A DNA stretch of 5,924 nt. It comes from Deltaproteobacteria bacterium. GTDB taxonomy: Bacteria; Desulfobacterota; B13-G15. Position numbers and translations under genes: made by a program. A model generated the notes under the pieces. It did not search any database and had not been told where the DNA came from. It saw nothing but the letters and a program-made list of their open reading frames with translations. The stretch spans positions 1-5,924 of the forward strand of contig QMLK01000077.1 of NCBI GenBank assembly GCA_003646705.1. Reading direction: 5' to 3'. This document shows positions 5,388 to 5,924 of this stretch, in pieces (the stretch's first letter is position 1; the number at the start of each line of letters is the position of its first letter).

Positions 5388-5825
5388 ATGTTCGGGTATC
5401 TGTCGAGGCTACCGTACGGGGTCAAGATCCTGTGGTGATGTCTGATATGGCATCTGTATCTCACGATCAAGTATCTCGACCTGGAGCTGGAGTTGTGGAG
5501 CCGCTCCCTGGGGATTGCGCTTCTGGTGGGCTTCGTCTTGAACATCAACGCCTTCGGCTCCGTAAGGGCCATAGTCGAGGCCGAGGACAAGGGGCAGGTC
5601 TTCAGGTTCTTCGCCATCCCCTTCTGTGTCTCCAGTTTTCCCGTTTTGATGAAGGGTAAGGGTTTTATACTCTTCTTTTCGCCGCACTTAGAGGAGGACC
5701 TGGTTGCCCTATCATTGATTGCGCTCTTTTTGTCGCTTACATGGATCAGCAAGGCCCTCTGCAGTCGAAGGGGGCCTTGCGTATCCGAAGGGTCGCCGAA
5801 CGGGGTCAATCCGAAGGGAAGCTGA
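5388..5825 (+). CDS. small multi-pass membrane protein with an in-frame TGA at codon 17 (candidate selenoprotein, or gene broken by a nonsense codon)
   Basis: The ATG at 5388 has a strong ribosome site (AGGGGGAG, 5376-5383) and opens MFGYLSRLPYGVKILW. Then TGA occurs at 5436-5438, and the same frame continues without interruption to TGA at 5823, giving 145 residues if codon 17 is read through. Hydrophobic segments are about 12-30, 36-58, 72-88 and 105-124, with a hydrophilic tail after 125. From memory, a family of small inner-membrane proteins has a similar pattern (LWCYLIWY; SLGI; PFCVSSF; KGxGF), which matches ILW-TGA-CLIWH (14-22), SLGIALLVG (40-48), IPFCVSSF (77-84) and KGKGF (89-93). 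In that comparison the TGA falls on the Cys. TGA is a normal stop for the ligase and oxidoreductase genes here, so it is not general Trp recoding. Alternatives are a nonsense mutation, a sequencing error, or a shorter product from the TTG at 5493. Function unknown; 84 bases separate it from the polyferredoxin gene. Confidence 0.6.
5436..5469 (+). promoter_or_regulatory. SECIS-like hairpin beginning at the in-frame TGA
   Basis: Bases 5436-5439 pair with 5466-5469 (TGAT/ATCA), 5440-5441 with 5463-5464 (G5465 bulged), and 5444-5449 with 5455-5460. That gives ten Watson-Crick and two G-U pairs around a 5-nt loop GCATC; 5442-5443 and 5461-5462 form an internal loop. Bacterial selenocysteine insertion hairpins also start at or right after the UGA and usually have a G in the apical loop, as here. 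Against it, the loop begins only 12 nt after the UGA, closer than in E. coli fdhF. An alternative fold (5452-5467, with a bulged U5455) puts the loop 20 nt away but lacks the loop G. Confidence 0.35.
5729..5749 (+). repeat. imperfect direct repeat, copy B
   Basis: TTTGTCGCTT, 4 bases, then GGATCAG, matching copy A at 5356-5377. It lies inside the 3' part of the membrane-protein gene (last hydrophobic segment) and runs into the hairpin at 5743-5786. Confidence 0.25.
5743..5786 (+). other. long imperfect hairpin at the 3' end of the membrane-protein gene
   Basis: GCAAGGCCC (5749-5757) pairs perfectly with GGGCCTTGC (5772-5780). Three more pairs (5758-5760 with 5769-5771, one G-U) extend it inward, and GGAT (5743-5746) pairs with ATCC (5783-5786) beyond a 2-nt mismatch. 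The apical loop is 8 nt. It overlaps the codons after the last hydrophobic segment. No T-run follows on either strand, so it is not an ordinary intrinsic terminator. It may be a 3' mRNA structure. Confidence 0.5.
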
Positions 5826-5924
5826 GGCCCTTCGTCATCCTCCCTCCTCCTTCCCGCTGCGAAGGCCAAAGGTCAGGGGAGGCCCTTTCCCCGGAGATCC
5901 CCCCTTTCAACAGTCAAAAAAGGG
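5826..5924. other. non-coding end of the window with weak hairpins
   Basis: No gene is visible here. GGGGA (5876-5880) can pair with TCCCC (5888-5892). CCCTTT (5902-5907) can pair with AAAGGG (5919-5924), and that second stem runs to the window edge. Either could belong to a terminator for the + strand operon whose T-run lies beyond the window. This cannot be decided here. Confidence 0.25.

Noticed and set aside
5436..5438. TGA read as Trp under an altered genetic code
   Set aside because: TGA ends the ligase (2550-2552) and oxidoreductase (4836-4838) genes at the expected lengths, so the code here is standard.
5388..5438. 16-residue leader peptide ending at the TGA
   Set aside because: It is possible in principle, but no run of regulatory codons or terminator/antiterminator pair is visible, and the same frame continues as a coherent membrane protein.
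5174..5659. + strand frame overlapping the end of the polyferredoxin and the membrane-protein gene
   Set aside because: It is a shifted frame through both genes. The product is rich in Arg, Gly and His without motifs. The site AAAGGAG at 5346-5352 before a TTG at 5357 gave it some appeal, but the 5388 start has the better site and product.
5388..5825. NrfD/DmsC-type membrane anchor of the oxidoreductase
   Set aside because: The product is far too short (145 residues, about four segments), and none of the NrfD pattern is visible.
5300..5869. 189-codon open frame on the - strand over the last gene
   Set aside because: Its translation has no domain or membrane pattern. The + strand frame here has a ribosome site, membrane segments and family-like motifs. 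It stays a weak alternative if the + strand gene proves dead.
1..5924. CRISPR array, tRNA, rRNA or insertion sequence
   Set aside because: I saw no spaced repeat array, cloverleaf with CCA end, rRNA-like stretch, transposase frame or terminal inverted repeats on reading both strands.

Overview
The window is GC-rich, densely packed bacterial DNA with every supported gene on the + strand. Arginine is written mostly as AGG and isoleucine often as ATA. There is a sigma70-type promoter, a hairpin terminator and strong AGGAGG ribosome sites. The gene content (HdrB-type CCG protein, acyl-CoA ligase, molybdopterin/tungstopterin oxidoreductase, polyferredoxin) points to a strict anaerobe. I infer a Desulfobacterota-like or other deep-branching anaerobic bacterium; the sequence does not fix the lineage.

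Layout: (1) 1-345 is the 3' end of an HdrB-like gene whose start lies outside the window, closed by a 10-bp-stem terminator. (2) A promoter overlaps that terminator and drives an IclR-family regulator (about 428-1216), with a GTTCT-N6-AGAAC palindrome at its start. (3) A tightly spaced operon follows: a PaaK-type CoA ligase (1242-2552), a 73-residue protein of unknown function (2555-2776), a cytoplasmic molybdo/tungsto-bis-MGD oxidoreductase with a Cys metal ligand (2754-4838), and its four-cluster [4Fe-4S] partner (4851-5303). (4) After 84 bases comes a small multi-pass membrane protein (5388-5825) whose frame is interrupted at codon 17 by TGA and is otherwise intact. (5) 5826-5924 has no gene that I can see, only possible hairpins.

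Working model (inference): the regulator senses an organic acid or its CoA ester. The ligase activates the acid to an acyl- or aryl-CoA. The oxidoreductase and polyferredoxin then carry out a redox step on it, or on a downstream product, in the cytoplasm. The closest known plan is the anaerobic phenylacetate alpha-oxidation set (phenylacetate-CoA ligase plus the phenylacetyl-CoA:acceptor oxidoreductase PadBC), but the substrate cannot be read from the sequence.

The most interesting item is the last gene. The in-frame TGA sits where, as I recall, related small membrane proteins have Cys, and the TGA forms the base of an imperfect 34-nt hairpin. That makes a selenocysteine-containing membrane protein a serious hypothesis, against a nonsense mutation or a sequencing error.
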